Origin: Phaeobacter bryozoorum
Lineage (GTDB): Bacteria > Pseudomonadota > Alphaproteobacteria > Rhodobacterales > Rhodobacteraceae
Assembly: GCF_041893525.1 (NCBI RefSeq)
Contig: NZ_CP169068.1
Reading direction: 5' to 3' (one strand)
Length of the DNA stretch: 64,000 nucleotides
The notes under the pieces were generated by a model that was given only the letters and a program-made list of their open reading frames with translations, made no database searches and was not told the DNA's origin. Position 1 is the first letter of the stretch. Every line of letters begins with the position of its first letter. A program made the translations under genes and the position numbers. This document shows positions 62,731 through 64,000 of this stretch, one piece after another.

Positions 62731-63372
62731 TCAATAGGCGTGGATGCGGCCATCCCAGGTGTGAAAACAGCCCGTGGTTTCCGTGCTCAGCACGTCAAAC
62801 TCATGCAGCAGCCCGGCGACGGATTCCTGCACCGAGATGTCGCCCTCTTCGCCGCCCATATCCGTCCGCACCCAGCCCGGATGATAGATCCCGACGGCGA
62901 TGCCCTCCGGCAGCAGATCCGTCGCCAGATTGCGCCCGATATTGAGCGCTGCCGCCTTTGACGCGCGATAGGCATAGCTGCCGCCGGGCGCACGGGCATG
63001 GCTCGCCATCTGTGACGAAATGATCGCGATCTTCGGATCCGCCGCCAGCCGCAGGTTCGGCAACAGCGCCTGCACCGTCAAAAAGACCCCGGTGACATTG
63101 GCGGCCAGCGTCTTGCCCCAGACCTCGGCAGAGTAATCCTCCAGCGCCATTGATTTATCGAGATAGACACCTGCGTTGCACACCAGCAGGTCAACCGGTC
63201 GCCCCTTCAGCTGGGCGGCAAACCGCGCTTGCTGGCCGGGATCGGTCACATCCAGCCGCACACCGGAGGAATGATCGCGCGACGTGCCCGTCACCTCGTG
63301 ACCATCCTCCCGCAGCTTCGCGACCAATTCGCGGCCAATGCCCCGGCTGGTTCCTGTCACGACGACATGCAT
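62731..63372 (-). CDS. Short-chain dehydrogenase/reductase (SDR) family
   Basis: A 213-residue NAD(P)-dependent oxidoreductase. The cofactor loop TGTSRGIGRELVAKL is at residues about 7-21, LVCNAGVYLDKS (NNAG-type motif) near 62, the catalytic Ser in IAIISSQMASHARAP near 120, and YAYRASKAAALNIGRNL (YxxxK) near 135, so the triad is complete. The GTSRD stretch resembles members involved in small aldehyde or sugar conversion, but the substrate is unknown. Just upstream is the DUF1178 gene, 13 bases away on the same strand, so the two are probably one operon. Confidence 0.88.
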   Translation of the reverse strand: MHVVVTGTSRGIGRELVAKLREDGHEVTGTSRDHSSGVRLDVTDPGQQARFAAQLKGRPVDLLVCNAGVYLDKSMALEDYSAEVWGKTLAANVTGVFLTVQALLPNLRLAADPKIAIISSQMASHARAPGGSYAYRASKAAALNIGRNLATDLLPEGIAVGIYHPGWVRTDMGGEEGDISVQESVAGLLHEFDVLSTETTGCFHTWDGRIHAY

Positions 63373-63385
63373 ACATGCTCTTCCT

Positions 63386-63919
63386 TCAATTGGTTTTTCT
63401 ATTGGGCAGGAAGGGCAGCGGCAGCACCGGCACGCCCTCCTCGATCAGCGCCCGCGCCTCTTCCGGCCGGGCCTCACCGTGGATCGCCCGCTCCGGCGCA
63501 TCACCAAGGTGCATGGCGCGCGCCTCATTGGCAAAATCCTTACCGACGTAATCTGAATTCTTCTCAACCTTGCGCCGCAGCTCCGCCACCGCAGCCTCCA
63601 GCTCTCCCGATGGGGTGCTCAGCGCCCCCGCACCGGGTGGAACCGCCCGCAGCGCGCCCGGCGCTCCAGCCGCCTGTGGTGCAGGTTGCTGCGGCGCGAC
63701 AGCCCCCGCAGCGGCACGCAGCTCTGCCTCACCGACCGGCGAAACCGCCGTACGGCCGGGGCGCACGCGGGGCGCCATGATTGCCTTTTCCACCTGACTG
63801 GATCCACATTGCGCACAGGCCACCATCCCCGCCGCTGCCAGCTTGTCAAAAGCGGCTGCCGACTGGAACCAGCTGTCAAAACTGTGTCCTTCAGCACATT
63901 TCAGAGCGTATTGTATCAT
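63386..63919 (-). CDS. DUF1178 family protein
   Basis: A 177-residue protein starting MIQYALKCAEGHSFDSWFQS at ATG 63919. The conserved C-x4-H start and the CAQCGSS pair near residue 38 suggest metal binding, and the Pro/Ala-rich middle (PQQPAPQAAGAPGALRAVP) is a flexible linker leading to KNSDYVGKDFANEARAMHLG, another family block. Its function is unknown; it is widely conserved in alphaproteobacteria. It is first in a likely two-gene unit with the SDR gene. Confidence 0.85.
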   Translation of the reverse strand: MIQYALKCAEGHSFDSWFQSAAAFDKLAAAGMVACAQCGSSQVEKAIMAPRVRPGRTAVSPVGEAELRAAAGAVAPQQPAPQAAGAPGALRAVPPGAGALSTPSGELEAAVAELRRKVEKNSDYVGKDFANEARAMHLGDAPERAIHGEARPEEARALIEEGVPVLPLPFLPNRKTN

Positions 63920-64000
63920 CGTCATCACTCTTCATCAGGAGGGGATGATTAAATCTGCAATCCCCACAAGTGCAAGGGCAGAAGCGCCCGCTGCCGGTGT
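63920..64000. other. Right window edge
   Basis: The last 80 bases contain GAGGGGATGATTAAATCTGC and no open gene that I can assign; a neighbouring gene probably begins or ends just outside. Confidence 0.4.

Overview
The window reads as a chromosome segment of a marine alphaproteobacterium of the family Rhodobacteraceae, most likely the Roseobacter group (Phaeobacter/Ruegeria/Leisingera type). The support is high GC, an AdoCbl-type class II ribonucleotide reductase, many Rhodobacteraceae-type small families (DUF1489, DUF1244, DUF2244, DUF1178, DUF6446, YtoQ), a rpmI-rplT-pheS-pheT block and an aa3 oxidase gene with an FNR-type box. Most of the window is core housekeeping. I see no prophage, insertion sequence or CRISPR array.

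Layout. 1-7.2 kb is accessory metabolism: the N-terminus of a phytanoyl-CoA dioxygenase-like gene divergent from a LacI regulator, a 3-hydroxyisobutyrate-dehydrogenase-type reductase, then an IclR regulator running straight into a selenium-binding-protein (SBP56) gene, a SCO1/SenC gene and a MauG-type di-heme gene. The last three match the methanethiol oxidase (mtoX) operon known from methylotrophs and marine bacteria, and are the most interesting system here. 7.2-9.9 kb holds an Lrp/AsnC regulator divergent from a universal stress protein and a sodium:alanine symporter. 9.9-12.3 kb is an RTX repeat protein ending in a Hint domain. 12.7-14 kb carries mscL and mscS. 14-16.9 kb holds GNAT, YtoQ, a methyltransferase and a LysR regulator. 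16.9-22.2 kb is the translation block rpmI-rplT-pheS-(hydrolase)-pheT on the minus strand. 22.4-24.1 kb is pyk.

24-31.7 kb holds N-formylglutamate amidohydrolase, DUF1244, DUF1489, nrdJ, tRNA-Leu(GAG), a peptidoglycan-binding secreted protein and lipB. 31.7-40.1 kb holds a large degenerate alpha/beta-hydrolase protein, a HIT protein, ctaD with its FNR box, DUF2244, a prephenate/arogenate dehydrogenase, YqeY and carA. 40.2-49.5 kb holds a membrane glycosyltransferase with an MshEN-like N-terminus, GntR, a HAD nucleotidase, a UbiH-type hydroxylase, two overlapping Lrp/AsnC regulators divergent from ilvC, and two tandem EamA transporters. 49.6-53 kb is folB-folP-glmM, followed by a SleB-type cell wall hydrolase. 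53.9-60.6 kb is glyQ-DUF6446-glyS-ppdK. The end holds an HtrA-like protein lacking its catalytic triad, an SDR and DUF1178.

Four otherwise normal genes (mscL, nrdJ, the MshEN-glycosyltransferase and one Lrp/AsnC gene) are each split by a single-base change at a short run of identical bases, which looks more like base-level sequence error than real decay. Two proteins (31710-33623 and 60827-62617) keep an enzyme fold but have lost catalytic residues, and are predicted pseudoenzymes.
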